Of a stretch of DNA of 64,000 bases, positions 10,675-22,538 are shown one piece after another (position 1 is the first letter of the stretch; the number at the start of each line of letters is the position of its first letter). A model generated the notes under the pieces. It searched no databases. It was not told the origin of the DNA and saw only the letters and a list, made by a program, of their open reading frames with translations. A program made the position numbers and the translations under genes. This stretch comes from Boesenbergia rotunda (taxonomy: Eukaryota; Streptophyta; Magnoliopsida; Zingiberales; Zingiberaceae). The stretch covers positions 96,920 through 160,919 of the forward strand of contig JAGFNQ010001122.1 of NCBI GenBank assembly GCA_024364735.1. The letters are read 5' to 3'.

Positions 10675-13600
10675 CAAGTGTTGCTACTATTTCTGCTAAC
10701 TTAAATTCAGTTCCAATCCTCAATGGTACAAATTTTAAGGATTGGAAGGAGAACATTCTAATTGTTCTTGGCTGCATGGATCTAGATCTTGCGCTCAGGA
10801 CAGAGCAACCTACTACTCCTACGGATTCTAGTTCTTCTGAACAGAGGACTAAATATGAGAAGTGGGAACGCTCTAACCGCATGAGTCTTATGATCATCAA
10901 GCGCGGCATACCAGAGGCTTTTAGGGGTGCGGTGTCTAATAATATCACCAACGCTAAGGAATATCTTGATGAGATTGAGAAGCGCTTTGCCAAAAGCGAT
11001 AAGGCGGAAACAAGCACACTTCTGAAAAGCTTGATTTCCATGAAGTATCAAGGCAAGGGAAATATTCGGGAATATATCATGGAATTTTCCCACCTTGCAT
11101 CAAAGTTGAAGGCACTTAAACTTGAATTGTCGGATGACATGCTTGTGCATTTAGTGCTTATTTCTCTTCCAATCCAGTTCAGTCAGTTTCAAATCAATTA
11201 TAACTGTCAAAAGGAGAAATGGACTCTTAACGAGCTCATTTCATATTGTGTTCAAGAGGAAGAGAGGTTGAAGCAAAACAAGGTTGAAAGTGCCTACTTA
11301 GCAAACACCCCTAAAGATAAGGGCAAGAAAAGAAAGAATGAGGCTACTAAAGGTCCTTATGTGAAGAAACAAAAGCAAGACAATGACAAGAAAGGTTGTT
11401 TCTTCTGTAACAAGCCTGATCATGTCAAGAAGGAATGTCCTAAGTATCATGCCTGGCGTGTGAAAAAGGGTACATTTTTAAATTTGGTTTGTTCAGAAGT
11501 AAATTTAGCTTCAGTGCCTAGAAACACTTGGTGGTTAGACTCCGGTGCTACTACTAACATCAGTGTTTCAATGCAGGGTTGCCTGAGCTACCGAAAGCCA
11601 AGTGATGTTGAAAGATGCATCTATGTGGGTGATGGCAAGTCGGTCGCAGTGGAAGCCATAGGGCATTTTAGATTGTTGTTAAGCACTGGTTATTATTTAG
11701 ACTTAATAGATACTTTTGTTGTACCGTCTTTTAGACGGAATTTGGTTTCTGTTTCTCATTTGGACAAATTGGGTTATAGTTGTTCATTTGGAAACAATCA
11801 GTTCAGTTTATCTATTGATTCTACTATTGTTGGAACCGGTTCACTTATCATTTATGACAATCTCTATATGCTTGATATAAATGCTTCTTATATTGAAACC
11901 CTAAATGTGGAATCACGTGGTGCTAAGCGTAAATTTAATATTGAAAACTCAGGTGCATTATGACATAAACGTTTAGGGCACATCTCTAGAAATAGAGTTG
12001 AACGACTTGTATCAGATGGAATTTTACATTCCATTGATTTTACGGACCTAGACATTTGTGTTGAATGCATTAAGGGCAAACAGACCAAAAGAAAGAAAGA
12101 AGGTGCATATCGAGCTACGGAAGTATTAGAATTGATACATACGGATGTTTGTGGACCATTTCCAACACCTTCTTGGAATGGTCAACAATATTTTGTATCA
12201 TTCATTGATGATTATTCTAGATATGCATACATATTTCTTATTCATGAAAAGGCTCAAACACTGGATGTTTTCAAATCATTTAAGGTTGAAGTCGAAAACC
12301 AACTCGACAAAAGAATTAAGAAAGTCAGATCTGATCGTGGTGGTGAATACTACGGTAGATATGACGGTTCAGGTGAACAACGTCCAGGACCTTTTGCTCA
12401 ATACCTAGAGGAGTGTGGAATCGTCCCACAGTACACCATGCCTGGCTCACCAAGCATGAATGGTGTAGCTGAACAACGAAATCGGACTCTTAAGGATATG
12501 GTAAGGAGTATGGTTAGCCATTCAACTTTACCAACATCACTCTGGGGAGAAGCATTAAAGACAGCAGCTTACATTCTAAATCGAGTACCCACTAAAGCAG
12601 CTACTAAAACACCTTTTGAGCTTTGGACAAAGCGAAAGCCAAGTTTAAAACATTTTCATGTTTGGGGGTGTCCAGCTGAGGCTAGACCATACATGCCACA
12701 TGAAAAGAAATTAGACTCTAGAACAGTAAATAGCTACTTTATTGGATATTCTGAGCGATCAAGGGGCTATAAGTTTTATAATCCCAAAACACGGACTATC
12801 TTTGAGACGGGAACTGCAACGTTCTTTGAGGATATTGAGTTTGGGGGGAAGAATAAGGTTTCTGACATTGTCTTTGAGGAGGAATGTATTCCTACTACTC
12901 TTCGAGAGGAAATGGTTTATATTCCTATGATTGCTTCTGATAATGATCAGGATATTATTCCTGTTAGTGATCAAGATGCAATACAAGAACAACAAGACAT
13001 TGTCAGTCAACTCCCAGAAGAACAAACTCAACAACCTCAAGAACCAATGCATGAAGAACAAGTGCCTTTACGTAGATCCACTAGAGAAAGGAGGAGTGCT
13101 ATTTCAGATGATTACATAGTACTACTTCAAGAACATGAGGAAAATGATGGCATGGCGGAGGATGATCCAATCAACTTTCGTCAGGCCATGCAAGATTCAA
13201 ATTCTCAAAAATGGATTGAGGCAATGAATGAAGAGTATAAATCAATGCAAGACAATAATGTTTGGGAACTTGTCCTATTACCAGAAGGTGTGAAACCCAT
13301 TGGTTGTAAATGGATTTTTAAAACTAAACGGGATTCAAACGGTAATGTGGAAAGATATAAGGCACGTCTTGTAGCTAAAGGTTATACTCAAAAATATGGA
13401 ATTGACTATAAAGAGACTTTTTCTCCGGTTTCAACGAAAGACTCTTTTAGGACAATCATGGCACTTGTTGCACACTTTGATATGGAACTCCATCAGATGG
13501 ATGTCAAGACAGCTTTTCTCAATGGAGACATTGAGGAAACAATTTATATGGTGCAACCAGAATACTTTGTATCGGGAGATCCAAAGAGTATGGTTTGCAA

Positions 13601-14741
13601 ACTTAAGAAATCTATCTATGGGTTAAAGCAAGCGTCTCGTCAATGGTACCATAAATTTCATCAAATAATCATCTCATTTGGATTTGAGGTGAATGTGGTA
13701 GATGATTGTGTGTATCATAAGTTCAGTGGGAGCAAACATATTTTCCTGATTTTATATGTTGATGACATTTTGCTTGCCACAAATGATATAGGTATGTTAA
13801 GCGATACCAAGAGATTTCTATCCAGATATTTTGAAATGAAAGATCTTGGTAACGCATCTTTTGTATTAGGAATCCAAATACACCGAGATCGTTCTCAAGG
13901 TGTTCTTGGATTATCACAAAAGAACTATATCGATAAAGTGCTTAAAAGATTCGGCATGCAAGATTGCAAACCAGGAAACACCCCAGTCGCTAAAGGAGAT
14001 AAGTTTAGTCTTAAACAATGCCCTAAAGGAAGCCTCGAGACTCAAGAAATGCAAAAGATTCCCTTTGCTTCGGCAGTAGGAAGTCTTATGTATGCTCAAG
14101 TTTGTACGCGTCCGGATATTGCGTACATTGTTGGAGTGTTAGGCAGATATTTAAGCAACCCAGGAATGGATCATTGGAAAGCAGCAAAGAGGGTAATGAG
14201 ATATTTAAAGAGAACTAGTGATTACATGCTCACATATAAGAGATCAGATACTCTTGAGATCGTGGGATATTCTGACTCTGATTTTGCTGGATGCCAAGAT
14301 AGCATGAGATCCACTTCAGGCTATGTTTTTCTGTTGGCTGGCGGAGCTATCTCTTGGAGAAGTGCCAAACAGGCATTGACAGCTTCTTCCACCATGGCAG
14401 CAGAGTTTATAGCATGTTATGAGGCATCTAATCATGGAATATGGCTGAAAAATTTTGTCTTTAGGCTGCGTATTTTGGGAAGGGTTGAAAAACCACTGAA
14501 GTTATTTTGTGACAATAAATCAGCTGTATTGTATTCCAACAACAATAGGAGCTCGACAAAATCGAAGCACATCGATATCAAGTTCCTTGTTGTGAAAGAA
14601 AGAGTACAAAGTGGACAGATTTTGATAGAACACATAGGTACAAACTCCATGATAGCAGATCCTTTGACGAAAGGACTACCACCCAATGTCTTTTATGAGC
14701 ATACCACTCATATGGGTGTTATTCAGTTTTGTAAAATTTAG
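10675..14741 (+). pseudogene. Copia Gag-Pol polyprotein with one nonsense codon
   Basis: Single frame broken only by TGA at 11961-11963, where the family has Trp (GAL-W-HKRLGHIS). Gag-like sequence starts before the first ATG (10776), at TNFKDWKENILIVLGC. In order: CCHC knuckle CFFCNKPDHVKKECPKYH (~11398), protease LDSGATTNIS (~11538), GAG-pre-integrase HKRLGHISRNRV (~11965), integrase with IHTDVCGP, DDYSR and SDRGGEY (12132-12700), reverse transcriptase with LNGDIEETIY, SIYGLKQASRQWYHKF and YVDDILL (~13500-13780), and RNase H with DSDFAGC, STMAAEF and CDNKSA up to 14741. All catalytic motifs look intact. The stop would separate Gag-protease from integrase-RT; without readthrough the copy would need helper Pol. 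Confidence 0.93.
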
Positions 14742-15163
14742 ATTCAGTGGGAGTTTATACTATATCTGTTTTCTATATATGTTTGGTTATGTCTCTGAAA
14801 CTTATGTATTTAGAGATTTTCTGATCAGATATAAAGTTTAATGTTTACTTCATTCCACTTTGTATAACTAAAGTTAAAGTTTTGATCTCACTTTGGTTAA
14901 GGAGGACCAGTTGAAAATTGACATGAATAGATCACCCTGCATGTAATTTTCATGCCACAAATTCATAATTGATCTATGTCATTTGATTGTATTGATATAT
15001 GTGACCATTGATGGTTTAGTTGTGAATGATACAACGAAGACTGCATTGATCCTATGTCTATATAATTAATGGACGAGATTGTTAAGGAAGCCCTATGGTT
15101 ATGATGACAAAAGTTTTTGAGCTCACTAAAGTTAACACATTTATAAGTTTACGCATATGACCC

Positions 15164-15173
15164 AGTGGGAGAT
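15164..15173 (+). other. Polypurine tract
   Basis: AGTGGGAGAT lies immediately before the 3' LTR, the expected plus-strand primer. A similar CAGTGGGAG at about 14744 follows the pol stop. Confidence 0.8.
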
Positions 15174-15618
15174 TGTTAGAATTTTAGGGTCATAATTGTA
15201 AATTATAAATGTTGTATGTCATCAATTAAATAAGTCAATATTATTGTGATCTAAATTTTGGAATTATGTAATTTGACGGAAGGGCTTAATTGTTATGAAT
15301 AAAACATTGTGGATACCATGTGCTAATTCTAATTTGTTGAGGGGCCAAATTAGAAAAAGGCAACCTTTGGATTCTATAAATAGGGGGTTATGGTCCCAGT
15401 TTGTAGACGATACTTTGTTTTGTTCCCCATCGACAAAACTCTTCGGAAACCTAAGGAAGTCTGCAGATTGAAGATCATCTCCGGAGGACCGATTACAACG
15501 ATGGATTCCGGTACGCTTCCGTGACTTTGGTTAATCGTCAAGTTTATTATTTCTTAAGAGTTGAATAGAGATTAAGATTGTTCATCAAGATCTCTCGACT
15601 TAAGATTTATTTTCTACA
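15174..15618 (+). repeat. Copia 3' LTR
   Basis: 445 bp, matching 9110-9554 except two substitutions; ends TTTTCTACA and is followed by the CTTCG duplication. Confidence 0.97.
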
Positions 15619-16372
15619 CTTCGTCGTGTAGCTGGTCGCTCTTTGCTGCGAGGCGTCGGATTCCGGTAGAGGCCCCTTCGGCCAGTTCGAAAGGCCACCG
15701 GCGATGGCGGGTTGAAGGCCGATCTGTTGATTTGCGCCGAGGAGAGGAAGAAGAGATTGAAAAGCAAGGATTTGGCTCTGGGCGTTTCCGATTTGGGGGT
15801 CAAAGCTAGGGTTCCGAGATGTAATGGTGTTAAGGTCTAGGTCGGCGGATGATAAACTTTGGGGCTTTTGAGAGAAGTGTGGCGGAGGAGGCAGAGCGGC
15901 GGATTCGAAGAGGTTGAGGCGCGGCCGGGAGAAGGAGGCGGAGGCGGCAGCTAGGTCGAAGGGCGAGTAGGCGACGCCGGTGAACTGCTGCACCATGGCG
16001 CGGAAGTTGGAGGCGTCGGTGTTGAGCACCGTCGTCTTCGGGCGGCTCGCCGACCGGGAGCGCTTCCTCGACGGAAGTGGAGGCGAAGGCGGGGAAAGGG
16101 AGCGGGCGGGTGGGCGGGGCGGCGGGCAGGAGGAGGACATGGAGTTGAGGTAGGAGATCGGGTCGAAGAACTGGGAGGGAGGGAAGGAGGATGTAATGGG
16201 GGATCTGAGGCTCTCGCTTCCGCCGGATGCGAAGGTGGAGGAGCGGAGGCTGCCGCCGGCGACGGAGTCCATAATGGCGGAGGCGAATTCTGCGGTGGTG
16301 TGGAAGATGATGAAAGAGGAGGACAAAATCTGTTTTTTAAAAAGAGACCGACGAAGTTTCATTCCACTCCTT

Positions 16373-17688
16373 TAATTTATCATCTTTTCAACTTGCTCTA
16401 TGAATTTTGAAAAAAGTCCTAAACTTAAAACTAATTAGCTCGTCTAAAAATTAGCCCATACAAACCTACCAATCACCCATCTTATTTTACTCATCATGTT
16501 TTATTTTTATAATAAAAAGTTTTTCGAATTAAATCCTATTAAAATGGTTCATTGAAATTTTCGCCCCTAACATTCGTTTGACATTATCATATTTAGGTGT
16601 TTCTTGCTCACTTTTATGCATATAAATATTTTATTTATTTCAAAATTCACACCTATTTATCTTGTATTAGTTACAAGTCTAAGATTGGTTCAACAAGAAC
16701 CCAAATTGTTGCAACCATTAGTAACTTTATTCTCTATATTAGTTTATTCATAAATTAATTTATACGAGTCAAAATTTCATATTAACCCATCTAAATATTA
16801 TATTTTGTTATATAAGAATTAATGATATTTATATGACCTTTTTGAAAGATCGATATAAGATCATCTCTAACCCTCAACATCATATTTGATGTCATTTTCA
16901 CATCAAAATGGTATAATTTGAACGCCAAATACTATTTCAGCTACAATCCATTCATACCATATCACATCAAAAAAGAATATTTTTTAAAATATTTTATTTT
17001 TTTCTTATTTATTTATTCATAATTTAATTATCGACACATTTTAATTTAGAAAATATTTTTATGATAATTATTATATTTAAAATCAACACTTCATTTATAT
17101 ATAATAAATTATTTTTAAAAAATACATTTAATTAATATATATATATAAATTTATTTTTTTATTTTTTAAATATTTATTACATAATTATTCTAACATAAAT
17201 ATATTTTAAAATATTATAAAATCATACACAATTATGATAAAATATATTACTAATATAAAATAGACAATAACACTTAATTAAAAATATAATACTATTAGAA
17301 TTTAACAATCAGAATTAGTATACTATTTCCGTGTATGTATAATAAAATTTAACTGTATAACTAAATGGACTTAATTTAAATTTTTAATAAATAATTAATA
17401 TTACTATAAATAATAATAATAATTACAAATTAATTTTTATTATGATATTTAATAATATAATAATTAAAAATGTATATTACATTAAATTTATTAATTATAT
17501 CGTATAATAATATTTTTAAAAAATTTAAAAAAAAACTTGATAATTTCCCAAATTAATTATTAATTAATGTTTTGTCACCGATTGAGATTGTCTAAATGCC
17601 CTTGAAATTCTATGCGCCAATACTATGCGAGACTTAATAAAATTTTATGCTCCTAGGTAACCCCTTTTATCACTTGCCTTGTCGTAGA
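16373..17688. other. AT-rich intergenic DNA
   Basis: Presumed promoter side of the VQ gene followed by about 1 kb of extremely AT-rich sequence (16990-17530). A CATCATATTTGATGTCATTTTCACATCAAAATGG stretch near 16880 looks like part of a small MITE. No gene seen. Confidence 0.55.
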
Positions 17689-17930
17689 GGTGATGGAGGA
17701 GTGGAGGAGGTTGCCGGATCTGGATCGGCCGAGGAGGATCTCACCGTCGAGGGGGTGCAATCTCCTTTTTGTCGCTTACGATAACGCCTTCAGAGTTCGC
17801 GCTCCGTTGAAGTAGTGGGATCCTTCGCGTCGTTGAGGATCGGCTCGTCCCGACTGCCGCTTCTGCGGATCCCAATGTCTTCTACCTCGAGATGAAAGGG
17901 GACCTCTGGAACCCTAGCCACCTACCACGC
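17689..17930 (+). pseudogene. 14-3-3 protein pseudogene fragment
   Basis: Pieces of a 14-3-3 protein are visible in shifting frames. EDLTVEG then, after a frameshift, CNLLFVAYDNAFRVRAPLK corresponds to the family's [21 protein letters not shown]. After stops and a large gap, VEDRLVPTAASADPNVFYLE and MKGD match LVPSAxxxxSKVFYLKMKGD. The helix between (SSIEQKEE...) and everything after MKGD are missing. No introns remain between the joined pieces, so an internally deleted or processed copy is likely. It is not functional. Confidence 0.6.
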
Positions 17931-19188
17931 GCTCGCTTAGGTTGATCGATTTTTACTATTCCAGATTTGCAGTAAATCGTGATTTGCTCTCTGGCTGATA
18001 AGTTTTTGTTGCAGGGCAATGCGTAGAGATCAGCGCTGCATTTGTAATTAGTCTTCTTCTTCTACGAGATCTTGAGCTCACCAGACAAAGTTTTCTCCTC
18101 TTGCTAAACAGGCATGACACTGAATCCCACTTGCTTTTTATTTGTTAAATGAATGAGTTTGCGACATCATCTCCTTCAAAATCAGATAATTCAAACTTGA
18201 ACATGCAAGACTGTGCACATCACTAACATGAATGAAGGATGCATCTCAATGTCGGCCGATGATCTGTTTGCTTAAATGCTGCTCATTGTATTTCTAGTAA
18301 CTACCCTCGAATTGGTTTAGAGTAACCTTGAAATAGGCAAATGCCCCCATTTTCTTTGTTGAATAGGCTACTTTTGCATTGATCAGTGTAGTGCTTTCTC
18401 GGATGGGATCCATAGATGGATGAATTAAACGCTAGAATAAAAAGGAGTCGAATACTGTGGTAGGATTCCTTGAGCTTATCTATTACACAATTCGACCAAA
18501 GTGGCTAGAGCTTTAATTGGTAATTGATTGGTTTTAGACTCATTTTAATGTGAGCAGTCCAACTCTTTAAGTTTGATGAAGTTGGGAACAGAAAGTCACA
18601 ATCTAAGGCTCCGTTTGTTCACCAAATCTCTTATATCCTAAGAACAATGCAACCCTGTTGGTCGAGTCGGTCTTGTCAGACTTTTGTGCAAGCTACTTTG
18701 TCATGATTTGAACACATGCTAAGTATGAATAATTTTAGTGGACATAAGGTAGTGTGAGTACTGTTAACGTTGTAGGGTTTACAAAGCTGTCGACCGATGG
18801 AAAGCGTCAGATGCTTTGATGAAAGATGCCTTTTTTTTTATTCTCTTAAGCATCCTTTTTCTTTCAATTGGTGGGCAAGTGAACTTTTTTCTGAGGTATC
18901 GTTATCTTAGTCCAGAAAATAATTAATAATTATAATAATAATTATTGTCCTATTTTATCCATATTTTGGAAGTTGAATCCAGCGGGTCACAACTCATCAA
19001 ACTCCATTCTGTTGATGAACTTTTATTTTTTTCTCTTGAATCTAGATATCTGATTTTTTAAATCGGACAATCCAGTATCATAATAATTCGAACATCATGG
19101 ATATAAATATAGCCTTGTGAGATATTTAAATCCTCACTAAGGAATTCCGTCCTATTTTTTACAATTACGGGAATAATAATACTAAGTA
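17931..19188. other. Intergenic sequence
   Basis: No gene. AGGCTCCGTTTGTTCACCAAA near 18607 resembles the end of a small DNA transposon but I found no partner end. Confidence 0.45.
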
Positions 19189-19193
19189 ATTGT
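19189..19193. repeat. Target duplication ATTGT of the solo LTR (left copy)
   Basis: ATTGT here and at 22954-22958 flank TG...CA ends exactly. Confidence 0.9.
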
Positions 19194-19319
19194 TGTTGGA
19201 GGAAATTCCGAAAATTTTCGGAGAAGTTACAATAAATTTAAATTACTTAAATAACTTCAACTTATCTCTGTTAAGTGGCCCGAGCTGTTTGTTATACAGT
19301 CTGCAGTCTCCCGAGCAGA

Positions 19320-19460
19320 ATTACCGAGCTCCCGAGTGAGGTTCCCGAGTGGCCGAGTGAGCTCCCGAGAGGCCGAGTGAGCTCCCGAGCTCCGAGCGGA
19401 ATTCCTGAGTGACCGAGTGAGCTCCCGAGCGAAATTGCCGAGTGAGCCCCGAGCAGTAGT
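19320..19460. repeat. CCGAGTGAGCTCCCGAG degenerate repeat inside the solo LTR
   Basis: Short tandem CCGAG/GAGCTCCCGAG units repeated about ten times; no coding value despite an open frame on the minus strand. Confidence 0.65.
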
Positions 19461-19495
19461 CGGGCGTATCCCAACCGAACAAGAATTTGCTGAGG

Positions 19496-19503
19496 CCTGC
19501 GAA
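19496..19503. repeat. hAT target duplication CCTGCGAA (left copy)
   Basis: Exact 8-bp match to 22306-22313; eight bases is diagnostic of hAT transposition. Confidence 0.95.
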
Positions 19504-19831
19504 TAGACCCGACCACGGTTCGGAACCGACGGTTCGACGGATCGGAACCGCCGGTTCGACGGTTCATGGGAGGTCGACCCTTAACCTTGACCGCCCAAGA
19601 CGGTTACGGTTCACGGTTCGGAACCGCCGGTTCACGGTTCGCCACGGTTCAAGATTATTATATTAAAAACTTTAAAAATTAAAAATTAAATTAAAAAAAA
19701 TAAATTTTATTAAAAAAGAGCTTGCACTTATAAAAGTTGCCTACGTATCCCCTTAGGGTATAGGGGAATCAAAGCCCACGTAGTTCTTTTACATTTTTAC
19801 CCTTTTACATTTTTTACATTTTTACCCTTTC

Positions 19832-21946
19832 TCACTCACTTGCATTTCCTCCCATTCCCGTTGTATTTGTTCCTTCGGTATCAAATTCTTCGACTTCGTC
19901 TTCTAAAAGTTGCATTCCTTGGATTCGCTTCTCGGATCTGGTCCAATCATCAAATAATGCTTGAGCTTCCAATGAGTCGGGAGACATAGTTGATCGTCGT
20001 TCATCTAATATGTTGCCGCCGGCACTGAACGTCTGTTCCACAGTAACAGTCGACACTGGAGAAGCTAAAATTTCTTTTGCGATCACGGAGAGAACGAGAA
20101 AGCTTTGAGCCTTCTGTGACCACCACTTCAAGATGTCGAAGTCTTCGCTATCTGCTTCATTAAAATCAAAAGAAGTCGTAAAATAATTCTCAAGTTCTTG
20201 AGGATCCTCGTGGACGTTTCGTCCGTTCTTTTAATAAAAGTTGGGCTTTTGTAAGTTTTAAATTAGTAGTAGTAGGTTGTTGTGTTTTAGAAATATTAGT
20301 TTGTGTTCCATATTTAACATAATATTGATTATAAAGATCATATAAATAATTTTTAATATTATATACAATATTAGCTGAGTCCGAAGAGGAAGAATCCTTA
20401 ATAGGAATTAATGCGTCATAATATAAAGTTAGCATTTCTTGTAAAACTTCTAATTTAAATCTAGGATCTAAAGCAAATGCAATTAAATAAATTTTAGGAA
20501 TAAAATAAAAATATTTTTCCCATTTAGTTTTCATAGCTAATATACATAAAGTTAAAGCTTCATTATTTACATGTTCATTTAATATTAAGACTATACTACA
20601 AAAATTCACTAAAATTAAATGAGCAGTGGGATAATTAACACCGGAAAGTTGTTCGGTTGCATTGTTAAAAACTTTTAAAATTTCACAAATACTACTACAA
20701 ATATTCCATTGTTGTGAAAATAAATATATATTAGTATTACTATTTTGTGCAAAAAATAAACATAATAAATCTTTATATTGAAAAGAATCTTGTAATAATT
20801 GATATGTTGAATTCCAACGTGTTGGAACATCACGTGGAAATTTTTTTGGTCGCATTCCATTAGCTTTACAAAATCTACCTCATTGTTTCATCATAGATGG
20901 ATGGGACCATAAGTATGAAATTGCGGTTCTAATTGGTTGAATATAATTTTGTAAAAGTTTTAATCCATCTTGAACACATAAATTTAAAATATGGCATACA
21001 GAACGACTATGAAAAAATAAACCACCAATGACATGTTGACAAATAAATTTTAATTCATCTATTGAAGCGGTATTAGAACTAGCATTGTCTAATGATATTG
21101 AAAATATTTGATGAGTCAATCCATATTCTTCTAAAACTATGTGTAATAATTGTGCAATGTTATGAGCAGTGTGTGATTCATCAAAAACTCTATAAGCTAA
21201 TAATCTTTTTTGAAGAATCCAAGAGTTATCAATCCAATGACATGTTATACCCATATAAGAATGAGTTTGCCAATGATCACTCCAAATATCGGAACATAAA
21301 GAAACTTTATTATTTAATTTACTAAATTCTTCAATTAAATTAATTTTTCTTGTTTTACTAATCTTTTAATTGTACGAGTTAGTGTAGTCCTAGGTACACG
21401 TTTAGCAGCAGGATTAAGAGATTCTTTACAAAAATCTTCAAATGTGCATGTAGATCCAAAACTAAAAGAAAGATGTTCTACGGAAATAAATTTAGCTAAT
21501 GATTCTCTTAATTTATTATCTGAATATAAAAATAAACCAGAATCAGTACTACTACCGCTAGAAAATTTAGATAATTGTGTTTGAGAGCGGTCAAGCCCAT
21601 ATTCCGTCCGGTGCTTCGTTTCTACATGTCGTTTCAACGACCCATAGCCGCCGCCGGCTTGGAATTTGTAGGAAGCATTACAATGCTTGCATTTTGCACG
21701 CATTTCTCCCGACGGAAGTGTGACCTTCTCAAAATGTTTAGTAAAAATAGACGATTTTAAAGGAGGATTATCCCGAACCTTAGAAGTAATCGCATCGGTA
21801 CTTCCTTGCGTTTCGGGGATCGGAGGGCGTTGGGGCTGAGCCTCGGTCTCATCATCGGTGAATTGAATTTGAAGGTTGGGATTCTCGTATGCAATTTCTT
21901 TTCCCCTCCGAGATCGAGATGATGAAGCTCCGTGACCTCCTTCCAT
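19832..21946 (-). pseudogene. hAT transposase (zf-BED, RICESLEEPER-like), inactivated
   Basis: Single-exon gene read from ATG at 21946. A BED zinc finger is near residues 75-110 (CKHCNASYKF...LKRHVETKH). After a one-base deletion near 21340 the frame continues with LCSDIWSDHW, MGITCHWID and SLDNASSNTASI (catalytic-core region). An in-frame TGA at about 20878 sits where Trp is expected before GRFCKANGMRPKKF. VPTRWNSTY follows, and a second frameshift near 20210 precedes the C-terminal hAT dimerisation domain (LKWWSQKAQSF, LASPVSTVTVEQTFSAGG, LDERRSTMSPDSLEAQAL). Reassembled length would be about 700 residues, normal for the family. Only these lesions are seen, so loss of function is fairly recent. 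Confidence 0.92.
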
Positions 21947-22045
21947 TATCGTCGATGAAGAACGCGGAGAGAAGTTGAGAGTTGAGAATGAGAGATTGAG
22001 AGAAGAGAAGTTGTTTTGTGAGTGAAAATGATGAAGTGAGCTCCC

Positions 22046-22053
22046 TATTTATA
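22046..22053 (-). promoter_or_regulatory. TATA box of the hAT transposase gene
   Basis: TATAAATA on the minus strand, about 100 bp upstream of the transposase ATG. Confidence 0.6.
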
Positions 22054-22527
22054 GAGTTCGGATCATAACGGTCACTAAATCCTAGCCGTTGATCAAAAAA
22101 CGGTCAAATGATCTCATCCGTCCAAAAAAAAAAAACAAAAACTCTCCAACGGCACTAAACCGGCGGTTAACCGCCGGTTCACTGTTTTCTACAGCCGGAA
22201 CCGGAACGGCATCCTGCCGGGCCGGTTCCGGTTCGGCCCGGCGAACTGGGTCAACGGGCCACCCGGCCCGTTGACCCGGCTGGACCTGGCCCGGGGTTGG
22301 GTCTACCTGCGAAGTGCAGTTTTCTTAAAACAGATTCGTCCTCCTCCGGCGGTGCTTCGAGGCTTAGTTGGACGTCTATCTCTCAGGATACAACAGCCGA
22401 CCACAGGCACAACGGAGCACTCGTTGCTCGTGGCGAACTGAGGAGGTACCCGACTGCTATCAACGGAGGTCGAGAACGAGGTGGAGTGGAGGAGAATTTC
22501 ATAGTGTCTTTTTCTTGCTCACGACCT

Positions 22528-22538
22528 CCTTATATAGG
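22528..22538 (-). promoter_or_regulatory. TATA box of the solo LTR
   Basis: CCTATATAAGG on the minus strand, in the promoter part of the solo LTR. Confidence 0.6.

Larger units (their letters stand above)
9110..15618 (+). mobile_element. Nearly intact Copia LTR retrotransposon
   Basis: Full-length 6509-bp element: 445-bp LTRs (TGTTAG...CTACA/TTACA), tRNA-Met primer site, one gag-pol frame, polypurine tract and a perfect CTTCG duplication. The LTRs differ at two positions (A/G near 9525/15589 and T/C near the end), so insertion is recent. A single premature stop (TGA at 11961) is the only coding defect I see. It lies on the plus strand, antisense to the VQ gene it disrupts. Confidence 0.97.
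8973..16272 (-). pseudogene. VQ-motif protein gene interrupted by a Copia element
   Basis: Intronless minus-strand gene, starting at 16272 (ATG with A at -3 and G at +4; an in-frame ATG at 16362 is an alternative). It reads to 15619, is cut by a Copia element (9110-15618), and resumes at 9104 down to TAA at 8973-8975. Ignoring the insertion and one copy of its target duplication, the frame is an uninterrupted 262 codons, which is strong proof. Residues 90-99 are FRAMVQQFTG, the VQ motif (FxxxVQxxTG) that binds WRKY factors; flanks TVLNTDASN and an RKRSRS basic stretch suit the JAV1/VQ22-like nuclear branch. The C-terminus ends with NYTIESWIN. The present allele would make about 218 native residues plus three LTR-encoded ones (CRK), keeping the VQ motif but losing the last 43 residues. 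Confidence 0.85.
19504..22305 (-). mobile_element. Complete hAT DNA transposon with broken transposase
   Basis: 2802 bp with terminal inverted repeats TAGACCCGACC (left) and TAGACCCAACC (right, reverse complement), 10 of 11 matching, and a perfect 8-bp duplication. GC-rich subterminal zones carry repeated GGTTCGGAACCG/CCGGTTC motifs at both ends (19510-19650, 22150-22290). One minus-strand transposase gene fills the middle but has two frameshifts and a stop, so the copy is immobile without help. Confidence 0.95.
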
